A stretch of DNA of 64,000 nucleotides, taken from assembly GCF_003841485.1 (NCBI RefSeq), contig NZ_REFY01000001.1:310001-374000 (forward strand), given 5' to 3'. This stretch comes from Natrarchaeobius halalkaliphilus. GTDB taxonomy: Archaea > Halobacteriota > Halobacteria > Halobacteriales > Natrialbaceae. Each line of letters starts with the position of its first letter. Position 1 is the first letter of the stretch. The notes below the pieces were generated by a model that was not told the origin of the DNA, made no database searches, and saw only the letters and a program-made list of their open reading frames with translations. Both the position numbers and the translations under genes were made by a program. Of this stretch, positions 24,145 to 33,172 are shown in pieces.

Positions 24145-25149
24145 TCAAAAGAACGTTCCGAGCAACAGATCTCCGTAAACGAGTGCGATCACCAGTCCGA
24201 CGAAGACCGGGACGAGAAACGGCGTTCCCGGCGAGATCCAGACCGTCTCCTCGGTCGCGAGCACCTCGAGTCCGTCGCGGAGTTCGTCGGGCGTCGTTCC
24301 GTAGGCGGTACCCTCGATATCAGCGAGGAAAGCGTCGGCACCCCAGGGGTCCGTCCCGACCGACTCGTCTGTCAGTTCCGGCATTTCGACGTCTCCGCCA
24401 TCGCCAAGCGGCGGTCCGCTCGCGGTGACGGCACCGTCGGTCGGCGGGTTGGGCTCGTCGGGAAGGGTCGTCGGGTCGCGATAGCGCCCGGGCTGGTCCC
24501 GAATTTCGGTGAGCGAGAGCCCCCGCCATCGGAGGTACATTCTGAGGGCATCGAGGTCCAGTCCGCGACGCGTCAGTCCGGCGGGCGTCTCGAGGAGACT
24601 GCCGTGGGTTTGCGGAACGCGATTCCAGGCGGTGGGCCAGCCGATGAACATAACGGGGGCGATCCGTCCGGCCGCGGCGTTTCGGATCGCGAGCGCGACG
24701 GGGATGGTGACACCGACGAGGACGGCGTTCGTGAGGATCGTAAACGAGAACGCACCGATCGGCGTGATCGAAAGCGGCAGCGTCCACGAGCCGACGGCGT
24801 ACTGTGGAAACGTCGGGAAGAACAGCGCGATCACCAACAGCGCCTTGGCGTCCGCGCCGCCGAAACCGCCGAACCACCAGAACAGGTAGGCGATGGGGAC
24901 GACGAATCCCAGGCTGATCGCCGCGGGAACGAGAAACGCGAGCCAGCGACCGCCCCCTGCGTTCCAGGCGAGCACCCCGTCCCAGACGAGAAGGACGGCT
25001 CCGAGCAGCGAAAACGGAATCCAAACGCTACTCGAGACCCGCCTGGTCTTGACGTCGCGGATCGCGACCCAGGCGAAAACGGGGACGGCAACGAGCCGAA
25101 GGAGATCGGGAACCGTCGCGAACGTACCGGAAAGCGTCACATCCGCCAC
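24145..25149 (-). CDS. pibD: Prepilin/pre-archaellin peptidase (A24, PibD-like)
   Basis: 334 aa. Membrane aspartyl protease: first catalytic Asp in IRDVKTRRV (about residue 32) and the second in the GxGD-like motif GGADAKAL (about 97-104). Hydrophobic segments lie around 10-28, 42-60, 70-95, 105-150 and at the C-terminus (VFVGLVIALVYG). A large acidic cytoplasmic loop (about 185-300) with MYLRWRG and Asp/Glu/Pro-rich sequence is typical of the haloarchaeal form. It cleaves the class III signal peptides of pilins and archaellins. No pilin gene is adjacent. Confidence 0.88.
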   Translation of the reverse strand: MADVTLSGTFATVPDLLRLVAVPVFAWVAIRDVKTRRVSSSVWIPFSLLGAVLLVWDGVLAWNAGGGRWLAFLVPAAISLGFVVPIAYLFWWFGGFGGADAKALLVIALFFPTFPQYAVGSWTLPLSITPIGAFSFTILTNAVLVGVTIPVALAIRNAAAGRIAPVMFIGWPTAWNRVPQTHGSLLETPAGLTRRGLDLDALRMYLRWRGLSLTEIRDQPGRYRDPTTLPDEPNPPTDGAVTASGPPLGDGGDVEMPELTDESVGTDPWGADAFLADIEGTAYGTTPDELRDGLEVLATEETVWISPGTPFLVPVFVGLVIALVYGDLLLGTFF

Positions 25150-25512
25150 TCTCGAGCGCGGCGGTGTTATACTTTCGGACGACGGCGTTCGGCGCTGGCA
25201 TCTACGACACCCGTGACGCGTAACGGTTTCGTTCGGCGTTTCTTACCGCAAGTGCGGCCCTGGCGAAGTTCAGGGTTCGCTGCGTCGTCCGCCGCGCCTG
25301 GAACGTCCCAACATCGATCCCGGCGTCAGAAAGCACCCATCTTCCGTCGTTGTCGGGCCCCCGCTCTCGCCGGTCAAAACTGCTCTGGGCGCAGGTGAGC
25401 GAATTATCGCAGATAGTCACCAGAGGCGGTCTCAACCACAAAATTGGGCGTTTCGGGAGCATCAAATCTCCCGATCGGGAAGTTTGTTAAACGGTCGCTT
25501 TTACGCTATCAA
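25150..25512. other. Intergenic stretch with hairpin and a doubtful decayed ORF
   Basis: This 363-bp gap between the prepilin peptidase start and the ferredoxin stop contains no convincing gene. A minus-strand open frame (25202-25465) has a coding-like core near NFARAALAVRNAERNRYA but is not acidic and lacks a promoter, so it may be a gene remnant. The dyad CGGGAG/CTCCCG (25454-25459, 25468-25473) lies about 40 bp after the ferredoxin stop in its reading direction. Confidence 0.35.
25454..25473 (-). terminator. Possible terminator hairpin after ferredoxin
   Basis: On the ferredoxin strand the RNA would form CGGGAG-ATTTGATG-CTCCCG, with CCCAAUUUUG farther downstream. Archaeal termination depends mainly on U-tracts and this one is short and displaced, so the call is tentative. 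Confidence 0.25.
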
Positions 25513-25902
25513 TCAGATGACGCGGTTCTGGAGGTAGTCGAGGTGCTTTGCGTTGTACACGATCTTGACCTCGTCGGTTTCGGCCGAGCCGATACAGGTC
25601 AGGACGACGTTTTTCTCTTCGACTTCCTCGTCGGAGAGGATCTGCTGCATGTCCATGTCGATCTCGCCCTCGATGATGATCGCTGCACAGTTCGCACACG
25701 CGCCAGCACGGCACGAGAAGGGCCAGTCGTAGCCCTGTGCCTCTGCGGCCTCGAGGATGTACTCGCCTTCGTTGACCTCGAGCGTGCCGTAGTCTTCGTT
25801 GTCGAGGCCCGCGTCTGCGGCCTCCTCGAAGACGCCGTCGTCGTAAATGTCCCAGCCGTTGTCGTCCACTACTTCGTAGTTGAGGTATTCTACCGTGGGC
25901 AT
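25513..25902 (-). CDS. fer: 2Fe-2S haloferredoxin
   Basis: 129 aa from the ATG at 25902. Four cluster cysteines: Cys64, Cys69 and Cys72 in [11 protein letters not shown], and Cys103 in LTCIGSA. The acidic N-terminal insertion ([25 protein letters not shown]) is the well-known halophilic adaptation of Halobacterium/Haloarcula ferredoxin. It carries electrons for 2-oxoacid:ferredoxin oxidoreductases. TTTATAAA (25957-25964 on the minus strand) is a strong TATA box about 55-60 bp upstream, giving a leader of roughly 30 nt and presumably high expression. Confidence 0.96.
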   Translation of the reverse strand: MPTVEYLNYEVVDDNGWDIYDDGVFEEAADAGLDNEDYGTLEVNEGEYILEAAEAQGYDWPFSCRAGACANCAAIIIEGEIDMDMQQILSDEEVEEKNVVLTCIGSAETDEVKIVYNAKHLDYLQNRVI

Positions 25903-26032
25903 CACCCGTCGATTCACGTCCCGCACTGGTATAGCTTGCTGTTCTGTCTTCAATCGTTTATAAAGGGAAACTCCTCGAGTACTGTGTACTACGCCAGCAC
26001 GTCTCAAAACGCACGATCCGCTCGGTTCAGAA

Positions 26033-27208
26033 TCAGAAGATTGGAACGAACCTGAACGTGAAGAAGGCACCGACGGTGGAGATAATCGGGACGACGTTTT
26101 GCATGAGGATCACGCGAGCGGTCGTCGAGGGATCGAAGAGGTCGGACGCCTTCGGAATGTCTGTCGGGTCTTCGGTCCCGATTTCGGGAGGTTCCTCGCC
26201 TTCCTCTTCGGCGGTAAGTGCACCGACGGAGACGCGTGTTTCCTCGCCGCGGGCGGCGTCCGGGATCGTGGTCGTCCTCGTTGCTCGGCCCCAGCCGAGC
26301 CCGATGATGCTCATGGTCGCGATGACGACGAAACTCGCCGGGATACCGATGAACGAGAGTCCGATGACGAGCGTCGAACTGATGACCGCGACGACGATCG
26401 CTGCCGTCAACGGAAGGTTCGTGATGTCGTTACCGAGCGTGTCGAGCGTTCGTCGAGCGATGGTGAAACAACCGACTGCGACGGCGATCGAGCCGAGCAG
26501 TATGAGCGGCATCATTTCGATTTCGCCGGTGCCGTAGATCGGGGCGATCGCGTTCGCGATGTTGCTCGTTCCCGAGGAAAAGCCCATCAGACAGCCGATC
26601 CCGACGACGATGAGTGCGCCGGTGATTTCGCGGCGGTTCGCGTCGTCACCGAACCGGAGCCGTGGGATCGCCCCCGATCGGTCGACGGTGATCATCTTAC
26701 GGTCGCCATCGCTGGCCTCGATCGCGATCCAGGCGTTGATGCGTGGATAGAAGTACCGACCGACGATGCCAGCCACCCAGAAGCCGATAATCGGGGCGAC
26801 GATCCACCAGATGACGATCTCGCCCAGAACGGCGAGGTTGAGTTGCCCGGTCGCGAGACCGAGTGCGGCGATCGCTCCGACCGCCGTCATCGACGTCGAC
26901 GCGGGGACGCCGGCGTAGTTGCCGACGAACAGCGCGCTGCCGATGAAAAAGAGAACGGCGACGTTCGCTCGAAGCGTGAAAATATCGGTCGTGTGGACGA
27001 GTTCGTCCCCGAGCGTCGTGACGACGTTCGGGCCGATCGTGACCGCACCGAGGAAGAAAAACACCGACATCAGGGCCGCGGCCATCAGCTTGGTGATTAC
27101 GTTGGCACCGACGGCAGGACCGAACGCAGGACCCGTCGTCGCGCCACCGATGTTGTAGCCGACGAAGACTGCGACGATGAGTCCGACGATCAGCAGTACT
27201 TCTGTCAC
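26033..27208 (-). CDS. pit: PiT-type inorganic phosphate transporter
   Basis: 391 aa. PiT family repeats are visible as [22 protein letters not shown] (about residues 16-38) and [15 protein letters not shown] (about 210-225), with about ten transmembrane segments and an acidic cytoplasmic loop before the last one ([15 protein letters not shown]). It imports phosphate or metal-phosphate with protons or sodium. The start is a GTG at 27208 that overlaps an upstream ATG as ATGTGA. A GTTTTTAGGG box (27231-27240, minus strand) lies at leaderless distance. A paralog is 1.5 kb away on the same strand. Confidence 0.92.
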   Translation of the reverse strand: MTEVLLIVGLIVAVFVGYNIGGATTGPAFGPAVGANVITKLMAAALMSVFFFLGAVTIGPNVVTTLGDELVHTTDIFTLRANVAVLFFIGSALFVGNYAGVPASTSMTAVGAIAALGLATGQLNLAVLGEIVIWWIVAPIIGFWVAGIVGRYFYPRINAWIAIEASDGDRKMITVDRSGAIPRLRFGDDANRREITGALIVVGIGCLMGFSSGTSNIANAIAPIYGTGEIEMMPLILLGSIAVAVGCFTIARRTLDTLGNDITNLPLTAAIVVAVISSTLVIGLSFIGIPASFVVIATMSIIGLGWGRATRTTTIPDAARGEETRVSVGALTAEEEGEEPPEIGTEDPTDIPKASDLFDPSTTARVILMQNVVPIISTVGAFFTFRFVPIF

Positions 27209-27483
27209 ATCAGGTGTTCACACTGTCCGTCCCTAAAAACACGCCTATTCGGGATGGGTTCGTTTCGACGCGTCTCGGCCCGATCGGAGGCCGCCGGGAG
27301 GAGTCAATCCTAAAGAACTTCAATCGAGCGGACCGTAGAAGACAGTAACGTGTATTTCGACTCGAAACTCGATGCGAAAGACGATCGGAGGGGAACTGGA
27401 TCGTCGTTCCTGTGCCACGGCAGTGAGTACAGCTACCGACACGGTTTCGGAGCGCGGCTCGGACGTTCCGATGGTGATCGGTC

Positions 27484-28239
27484 ATGCTGAACCCCGTTCG
27501 GGTCGACGCGGCCGTCGACCTCGCGTACGGCGCATTGATCGGCCTCTCGATCCTTCTGATTCTGCTGGTCGGTACGAACGTCGGGATCGCCTTCGGCGTG
27601 GGCGTGTTCGCATCGTACGTGGTCCACGTCGTCTGGAAGATGGCGCGGTTCGATCCCGACTGGATGACCACGGCCGTCCAGGAGTCGGTCGAAGAGAGCG
27701 TCGGAGAAACGGTCGAGAAAACGGTCGGAGAAACGGTCGAGGAAAGTGTCGGTGAGACGGTCGAGGCGAAGGTTAGCGAGACGGTCGAGGAAAGCGTCGG
27801 AGAGACGGTCGAGGAGAGCGTGGGCGAGACGGTCGAGGCGAAGGTTAGCGAGACGGTCGAGAAAACGGTCGGAGAAACGGTCGAGGAAAGTGTCGGTGAG
27901 ACGGTCGAGGCGAAAGTCAGCGAGACGGTCGAGGAGAGCGTGGGCGAGACGGTCGAAGAGAGCGTTGGCGAGACGGTCGAAGAGACGGTCGAGAAAACGG
28001 TCGGAGAAACCGTCGAAGAAGCCGTCGAACGGACCGTTGGTCGACAACTCGAGGAGATGCAAGCGGAGGTCCAGGCCGTCGAGGACCGGGTCGATCGTCG
28101 TCCTCGCGAGGACGAAGTCGAGCAGTTGATCGATAGCTCCATCGACGAGGGATCGGACCGCGACGACGAGGAAGCGGCTCGAGACGACGAGGAAGCGGCT
28201 CGAGACGACGCCGAACGGTCAGATCACAACGACGAGTGA
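27484..28239 (+). CDS. Membrane-anchored protein with Val-tetrad/octapeptide repeats
   Basis: 251 aa. Two transmembrane helices (about 13-30 and 32-52) are followed by residues 68-186 built from repeated octapeptides such as SVGETVEE, TVGETVEK and KVSETVEA. The underlying unit is four residues with Val second and Glu fourth. A more ordinary acidic helix (QLEEMQAEVQAVEDRV) and a C-terminal DDEEAARDDEEAARDD repeat follow. The DNA repeats at 24-bp scale. The predicted shape is a long helical cytoplasmic rod anchored in the membrane. It lies between two PiT genes and a UspA gene, all on the other strand; function unknown. Confidence 0.8.
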   Translation: MLNPVRVDAAVDLAYGALIGLSILLILLVGTNVGIAFGVGVFASYVVHVVWKMARFDPDWMTTAVQESVEESVGETVEKTVGETVEESVGETVEAKVSETVEESVGETVEESVGETVEAKVSETVEKTVGETVEESVGETVEAKVSETVEESVGETVEESVGETVEETVEKTVGETVEEAVERTVGRQLEEMQAEVQAVEDRVDRRPREDEVEQLIDSSIDEGSDRDDEEAARDDEEAARDDAERSDHNDE

Positions 28240-28275
28240 TCGGAGCGGGGAGGGGAGGGGACGGACCGGAATCGA

Positions 28276-28701
28276 TCACCGAACGACGACGACCGGAACC
28301 GGTGACCGACGGACGATTTTCTCCGCGACGTTGCCGACGAACAGGCGATCGGATATCGATCCGCCATGAGCGCCGACCACGATCGTCTCGTAGTCGTCGG
28401 CGTGGGTGAGGATCGCACGAACGGGATGGCCCAGTTCGACGACGGTCTCTACGTCCGCGTCGCCGTCGGCGTTCGCGACGAGTTCGCGTGCACGGTCGAA
28501 CGTCGACTGTGCGTGATCCTGTACTGTCTCCTCGAGATCGTCCGCAAGCGCCAGTCCCGTCGCCTCACCCCACAGCGGCGACGGTTCGCCCACGACGTGC
28601 AAGACGGTTATCTCGGCGTCCGGATACGCCTCGAGCGCGTAGGTGAGGGCCTGCTCGCTCATGGCGGAGCCGTCCATCGGAACGAGGGCGCGCGAGATCA
28701 T
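28276..28701 (-). CDS. Universal stress protein (UspA family)
   Basis: 141 aa, a single Usp domain. The ATP-binding pattern G-x2-G-x9-G-(S/N) appears at GAHGGSISDRLFVGNVAEKIV (about residues 112-132), and the N-terminal RALVPMDGSAMSEQAL is typical. It probably binds ATP and modulates partner proteins. It is 51 bp downstream of the PiT gene at 28753 on the same strand; Usp domains next to transporters are frequent in archaea, so co-regulation is likely. Confidence 0.9.
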   Translation of the reverse strand: MISRALVPMDGSAMSEQALTYALEAYPDAEITVLHVVGEPSPLWGEATGLALADDLEETVQDHAQSTFDRARELVANADGDADVETVVELGHPVRAILTHADDYETIVVGAHGGSISDRLFVGNVAEKIVRRSPVPVVVVR

Positions 28702-28752
28702 ACGCGTTCTACGCGAGGGGAGCGAATAAACGCCCGGGTCGGATTCTGAAAG

Positions 28753-29919
28753 TCATCCCACGAAGGGGAAGATGCTGAAGAAGCCGTAGGCGAGTAGCGT
28801 CGACATCGACGGGCCGATGATCCACATCGAGACGTACTTGATGACGGCCCGCGGGTTGAAGAGATCCCCCGCATCCAGCGCCGATTCGGATTCCTCCGCG
28901 CCGATTTCGGTGACCGGGGCCTCGGGTTCGGCCGTCAGCGCCCCCATGGCGATCTCCGCGTCCGAACTCCCGCGAATCGCCTCGCGAGCCGTGATGGGAC
29001 GGGTCGCACGTCCCCAGCCGAGGCCGACGATCGTCATCACCGAGGACATCACGAGACTGATCGGAATGCCCATCCACGAGAGGGTGGTCGTGATCGTCGA
29101 GGCGGTTATCATGACGATCAGCGCCGCCAGAAGGGGAATGTCGCTCAGTTCGCTGCCGACGGACTCCATCGTTCGGCGCGCGATCGTAAACCCACCGAGT
29201 CCGATGGCGATCGTCGCGACGATGATCGCGGTGTTCGGCTCGAGCGCGTCGCTGCTGACCAGCGGCGCGACGGCGTTCGGGACGTTGCTCGCGCCGGCGC
29301 TGAATGCCATATAGCAGCCGATGACGAAGACGACGATCGTTCCCGCGAGTTCCTGCGTGGTGGTGTTCGGTCCGAATCCGATCGGCAGCCTCGAGCCGGC
29401 CGGGGAAAAGACGAGGAGCGGCCCCTCGGTGGACGTGATCTCGAAGCGTCGGTTGAGCTCCGGATAGACGTACCGCCCGATCGTCGCACCGACCCAGAAG
29501 CCGATGATCGGGGTGACGACCCACCACGAGACGATCCAGCCGATCGTCTCGAAGTTGAGCGTATCCGTCGCGAGGCCGAGTCCCGCGATCGCCCCGACGG
29601 TGGTCATCGACGTCGGAACGGGAACGCCGAAGACGTTCGCCACGAGTATGCCCATCCCGATAAAAAACAGGACGGCGACGCCGGCCGCCAGCGAGATTTC
29701 GATGTGGATGATGCCCTCGCTCAGCGTCTCCATGACGTTTCGTCCGACGGTCCAACCGCCGAGAAAGACGAAAAACGTCATGAGTCCGGCCGCGGTCGTC
29801 TTCCGCAAGAGCCCAGCACCGACGGCGGGCCCCCACGCGATCCCCGTCGAAGATCCGCCGATGTTGAACCCCACGAAAACGGAGGCCACAACTCCGACCA
29901 GAAGAAGGGTTTCCACCAT
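28753..29919 (-). CDS. pit: PiT-type inorganic phosphate transporter, paralog
   Basis: 388 aa, the same architecture as the 26033 gene: FNIGGSSTGIAWGPAVGAGLL near the N-terminus, FSAGASNVPNAVAPLV in the second half, about ten helices and an acidic loop (EAPVTEIGAEESESALDAGD) before the last helix. Signature residues in both PiT repeats are kept. It is followed 51 bp later by uspA in the same direction. The two paralogs differ at many positions, so this is an old duplication, and they may differ in substrate affinity or coupling ion. Confidence 0.92.
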   Translation of the reverse strand: MVETLLLVGVVASVFVGFNIGGSSTGIAWGPAVGAGLLRKTTAAGLMTFFVFLGGWTVGRNVMETLSEGIIHIEISLAAGVAVLFFIGMGILVANVFGVPVPTSMTTVGAIAGLGLATDTLNFETIGWIVSWWVVTPIIGFWVGATIGRYVYPELNRRFEITSTEGPLLVFSPAGSRLPIGFGPNTTTQELAGTIVVFVIGCYMAFSAGASNVPNAVAPLVSSDALEPNTAIIVATIAIGLGGFTIARRTMESVGSELSDIPLLAALIVMITASTITTTLSWMGIPISLVMSSVMTIVGLGWGRATRPITAREAIRGSSDAEIAMGALTAEPEAPVTEIGAEESESALDAGDLFNPRAVIKYVSMWIIGPSMSTLLAYGFFSIFPFVG

Positions 29920-30052
29920 CGGCCGACGATACGACTGTCCGCCTGAAATAGGTATTGGGCCCTACGGATACGTTATCTCGATTATCTCAGGTCCACCACT
30001 CGAGGCCGGCGAAGTCGGTGGCTTTAGGCGCACGCTCGACCAGCGTTCGGCC

Positions 30053-30784
30053 ATGACTGCATTTCCGGAGTTCGAGGTGATACCTGCGGTCGACGTACAG
30101 GACGGCGAAGTGGTTCAGCTCGTCCAGGGCGAACGCGGCACGGAGCGGACGTACGGCGACCCGGTCGAGGCCGCCCAGCGCTGGATCGATGCCGGTGCCG
30201 AGACCCTTCACCTTGTCGATCTGGACGGTGCATTCGACGGCGAGCGGGGGAACGCCGAGGCGATCGATTCGGTCCTCGAGGCCGTCGACGTGCCGACCCA
30301 ACTGGGCGGTGGGATTCGAACCGTCGAGGACGCCACGGGGCTGCTCGAGCGCGGGCTCGACCGCGTCATCCTCGGAACCGCGGCGGTCGAAACACCCGAG
30401 ATCGTCGACGAGATCAGCGCGGAGCACCCCGACAGCGTCGTCGTCAGCCTCGACGCGAAAGACGGCGAGGTCGTCGTCGAGGGGTGGACCGAAGGGGCGG
30501 GTATCTCGCCCGTCGAGGCGGCCGAACGGTACGAAGAACTCGGTGCCGGCGCGATCCTCTTTACGAACGTCGACGTCGAAGGCAAACTCGAGGGCGTCGC
30601 GACCGAGCCCGTTCGGATGCTGGTCGAAGCAACCGACGTTCCGGTGATCGCGAGCGGCGGCGTGGCGACCCTCGAGGACGTTCGGGCGCTCTCCGATGCC
30701 GGCGCGGCCGCGGTCGTCGTCGGGAGTGCGCTGTACGAGGGGAGGGTTTCGCTCGCGGAGGCACAGGCCGTAGTCGACGAATAG
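30053..30784 (+). CDS. hisA: Phosphoribosyl-formimino-AICAR ribotide isomerase
   Basis: 243 aa TIM barrel. The catalytic Asp lies in VIPAVDVQDGEVV (about residue 13) and the second Asp in SLDAKDGEVVVEGW (about 132). Phosphate-binding loops QLGGGIRT and IASGGVAT are intact. It performs the fourth step of histidine synthesis. GCTTTAGG (30021-30028) is a TATA-like box at leaderless distance. hisB lies 2.4 kb downstream on the same strand, separated by trkH, so the his genes are clustered but not an operon. Confidence 0.96.
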   Translation: MTAFPEFEVIPAVDVQDGEVVQLVQGERGTERTYGDPVEAAQRWIDAGAETLHLVDLDGAFDGERGNAEAIDSVLEAVDVPTQLGGGIRTVEDATGLLERGLDRVILGTAAVETPEIVDEISAEHPDSVVVSLDAKDGEVVVEGWTEGAGISPVEAAERYEELGAGAILFTNVDVEGKLEGVATEPVRMLVEATDVPVIASGGVATLEDVRALSDAGAAAVVVGSALYEGRVSLAEAQAVVDE

Positions 30785-30953
30785 TTCGCGAGTGTTCGAT
30801 CGGTGTCGCTCATCCCTCGCACGTCGTCACGTCGCGGCTCACCGTCGTTCACCGCGACCCAGCGTGCGCCAGCGAGAGGAGTACCAGAACGCGAGCGTCA
30901 GGGATGAACACAAGATCAGGAGGAACAGCCCCCGAGAAGCCTTTCACACGCGA

Positions 30954-32483
30954 TTACGACTTCCAGAACGCGGGTAACAGGAGTACGAGGACGGGAACGA
31001 TCTCGATCCGGCCGATCCACATCATGACGATCATGATAGCTCGAGAGCTGGCCGGAAAGCCGGCGTAGTTGTCCATCGGACCGGCCATTCCGAACGCGGG
31101 GCCGATGTTCAGGAAGATCGAGGCGGCGGCTCCGAGCGCTTCGAACTCGCTGACGAACTCGCCCGCTCGAGCGGCGTCGACGACGAGGAAGATCGTGAGC
31201 GCAAAGAAGATGACGAGGGCGAGCATGACGTAGCCGAAGATGTCGTTGATCGTTTCTTCGTCGACGACGCCACCGCTGACGCGCACTGGACGAACCGCGT
31301 TGGGATGGATCGCGGTAAAGAGGTTCCGACGGAACGCCTTGAAGACGACCAGCCAGCGAAGCGACTTGATCGAACAGGTCGTACTCCCGGCCATCCCGCC
31401 GAGGAACATACACAGGAACAGCGCGTGTTTCGCGCCGGGCGTCCAGAGATCGAAGTTCGTCGAGGCGTAGCCGGTCGTCGTCACCAGCGAGACGACGTTG
31501 AACAACCCGTGGCGAACCGTCGCCTCGAGTCCCATGTCGATTTCGGGATCGAACGCGAGAATGGAAACGACGACCACGCCGAAGAAGACGAGCGTTCCGA
31601 GATAGAATCGAAGCTCTTCGGATTCGAACGGTCGGGTGAACTCGCCCCGTGAGAGATAGTACAGAAGCACGAAGTTGGTCGAGCCGATGATCATGAACGG
31701 CATAATCGACCACTGAACGATCGGTGAAAAGGCGCCGATGCTTTCTGCCTCGGGCGAAAAGCCGGCCGTCGCGACGCTCGTCAACGCGTGGGAGACGGCG
31801 TTGAACAGCGTCATGTTCGGCGCGAGTCCGAGGAGGTAGAGCGCATAGAAGACCGCGACGGCGAGGACGGTGATGCCGACGTAGATCTGCCAGATCAGCC
31901 GCGCCGTCTCGGAGATGTGCGGCCGGAGTTTGCGGACGTTTCTGGTTTGAGTTTCGGTCTCCATCAACTGAGCACCACCGACCATGAGATGCGAGAGCAA
32001 TCCGATGGCAACGATCAAGATCCCCAGTCCGCCGAGCCACTGGATGAGCTGTCGCCAGAGCAAGGTGGCACGCGACTGGTTCTCGAAATCCCAGGCGTTC
32101 ATCACCGTTGCCCCCGTCGTCGTGAGGCCGCTCATGCTCTCGAAGAACGCGTTGACGGGACCGTTGACGACTCCCGAAAACGACGAGTTTCCGTCCGCGC
32201 CCAGCCCGACGAGAACGAACGGAATCGCACCGACGATTGCGACGGCGAACCAGGTGAGTGCGACCATCAGGAGCGATTCGCGCTGACCGAGGTCGGGATC
32301 GTCGCTCAGACGCTCGAGGGCGAGTCCGGAAACGATCGTGACGGCCATCGCGATGAGGAACGGAAGCGGATCGGTGCCGTCGAGGACGGCGAGCAGTGCA
32401 GGTGCTGCGAGCGGGACGGACAACCACTTGAGTACGGTCCCGGTAAGGCTGCAACTCGAGCGCCAGTCGACGCGAACTCTCAT
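30954..32483 (-). CDS. trkH: TrkH-type potassium transporter membrane subunit
   Basis: 509 aa with the four M1-P-M2 repeats of the SKT superfamily. Selectivity-filter segments read TTTGATV, TAGFS, TTTGYAS and NIGPAFG, each with its conserved Gly. About ten transmembrane helices. It forms the K+ pathway and normally requires a cytoplasmic TrkA/KtrA subunit, which is not adjacent. Potassium uptake is central to the salt-in strategy of this group. Confidence 0.94.
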   Translation of the reverse strand: MRVRVDWRSSCSLTGTVLKWLSVPLAAPALLAVLDGTDPLPFLIAMAVTIVSGLALERLSDDPDLGQRESLLMVALTWFAVAIVGAIPFVLVGLGADGNSSFSGVVNGPVNAFFESMSGLTTTGATVMNAWDFENQSRATLLWRQLIQWLGGLGILIVAIGLLSHLMVGGAQLMETETQTRNVRKLRPHISETARLIWQIYVGITVLAVAVFYALYLLGLAPNMTLFNAVSHALTSVATAGFSPEAESIGAFSPIVQWSIMPFMIIGSTNFVLLYYLSRGEFTRPFESEELRFYLGTLVFFGVVVVSILAFDPEIDMGLEATVRHGLFNVVSLVTTTGYASTNFDLWTPGAKHALFLCMFLGGMAGSTTCSIKSLRWLVVFKAFRRNLFTAIHPNAVRPVRVSGGVVDEETINDIFGYVMLALVIFFALTIFLVVDAARAGEFVSEFEALGAAASIFLNIGPAFGMAGPMDNYAGFPASSRAIMIVMMWIGRIEIVPVLVLLLPAFWKS

Positions 32484-32565
32484 CGGTTGATTGCTTCTGT
32501 GAGCGGAACAGAGATAATCGGTTCGGAGACGACCGCACCCTCACCGCGGGTTCGTGGACCCGAAC

Positions 32566-32832
32566 TCACTCTCGGTTGTAGCCGTGGCCGACGTACAGCG
32601 CGAGAACGTTGAGAACCAGCAGCGTGAAGAACGCGAGGGTCACGCGAGGGTCACCGAGTCCCCGCGAGAGGAGGGGGACGTGGACGAACGGGAGCGCGAT
32701 GGCGACCCAGAACGAGAGGAACTGTGCTGGCCCTTTGAGCGAGCGACGGAGGGGACGTCCCTCGCCCTGTGGGTCCGCGTCGGGGCTGGACGGACCGATA
32801 GATTCGTTGGGGAGTGGAGAGTGGTTTGACAT
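32566..32832 (-). CDS. Small two-helix membrane protein
   Basis: 88 aa from the Met at 32832 (MSNHSPLPNESIGPSS). A polar Pro/Ser-rich N-terminus of about 40 residues is followed by two transmembrane helices (about 42-60 and 68-84). A GTTATATGC box lies near 32877-32885 on this strand, giving a short leader. The longer frame to 32910 would start inside this promoter and was rejected. No family function is recognised. It is 82 bp upstream of trkH on the same strand. Confidence 0.7.
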   Translation of the reverse strand: MSNHSPLPNESIGPSSPDADPQGEGRPLRRSLKGPAQFLSFWVAIALPFVHVPLLSRGLGDPRVTLAFFTLLVLNVLALYVGHGYNRE

Positions 32833-33172
32833 CGAGTCGAGCGACCTCTTCGTACAACCGACATTCGTTGCGGATAGCATATAACGAGACGAATATTGGC
32901 TCAGTTTCACCCTATTTCAGCCCGGTAGCCACCACCAACCGATGTTTTGAGACCCTTCTAGAACGGAGGAGACGTTTTATCGGCGGATCTACTTCCGCCT
33001 GGTGATACTACAGTCTCACGCGTGCTGTGATCTACGGTCAACGCGCCGTCGAACGAACACAGCCGGCGGACCGGTGGCTCCGAGTCTCATCGGCCGCGGT
33101 CTCGAGCGGCGGACGGATTCGACGGCGGCGGCGAGCGCAATTTCCTTGTACTGGGGGAGAGATCGATCCGAT
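32833..33172 (+). promoter_or_regulatory. hisB upstream region with TATA and dyad
   Basis: Apart from the promoter of the small membrane gene on the other strand, this 340-bp gap holds TTTTATC (32974-32980) followed at once by the perfect dyad GGCGGA (32982-32987) and TCCGCC (32994-32999). If that is the hisB promoter, the leader would be about 170 nt, unusually long for haloarchaea. A GGGGGAGAG ribosome-binding site (near 33153) precedes the hisB ATG by about 12 bases, consistent with a leadered mRNA. Confidence 0.4.

Noticed and set aside
24081-24428. Plus-strand ORF starting MTPIVEFETREANGR after the small membrane gene
   Set aside because: The start overlaps the previous stop nicely, but after about 25 residues it runs into Arg-rich sequence antisense to the prepilin peptidase gene. 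A truncated real peptide cannot be excluded, but support is too weak.
25202-25465. Minus-strand ORF between prepilin peptidase and ferredoxin
   Set aside because: Not acidic, no promoter, no recognisable domain. Kept only as a possible gene remnant in the intergenic entry.
30916-32544. 542-codon open frame antisense to trkH
   Set aside because: Arg/His-rich non-acidic sequence without motifs. trkH on the same strand in another frame has all its filter motifs. GC-rich DNA keeps such shadow frames open.
33002-33172. N-terminal extension of HisB from 33002
   Set aside because: Basic, Ser/Arg-rich and unlike HisB; the ATG at 33173 starts the conserved region.
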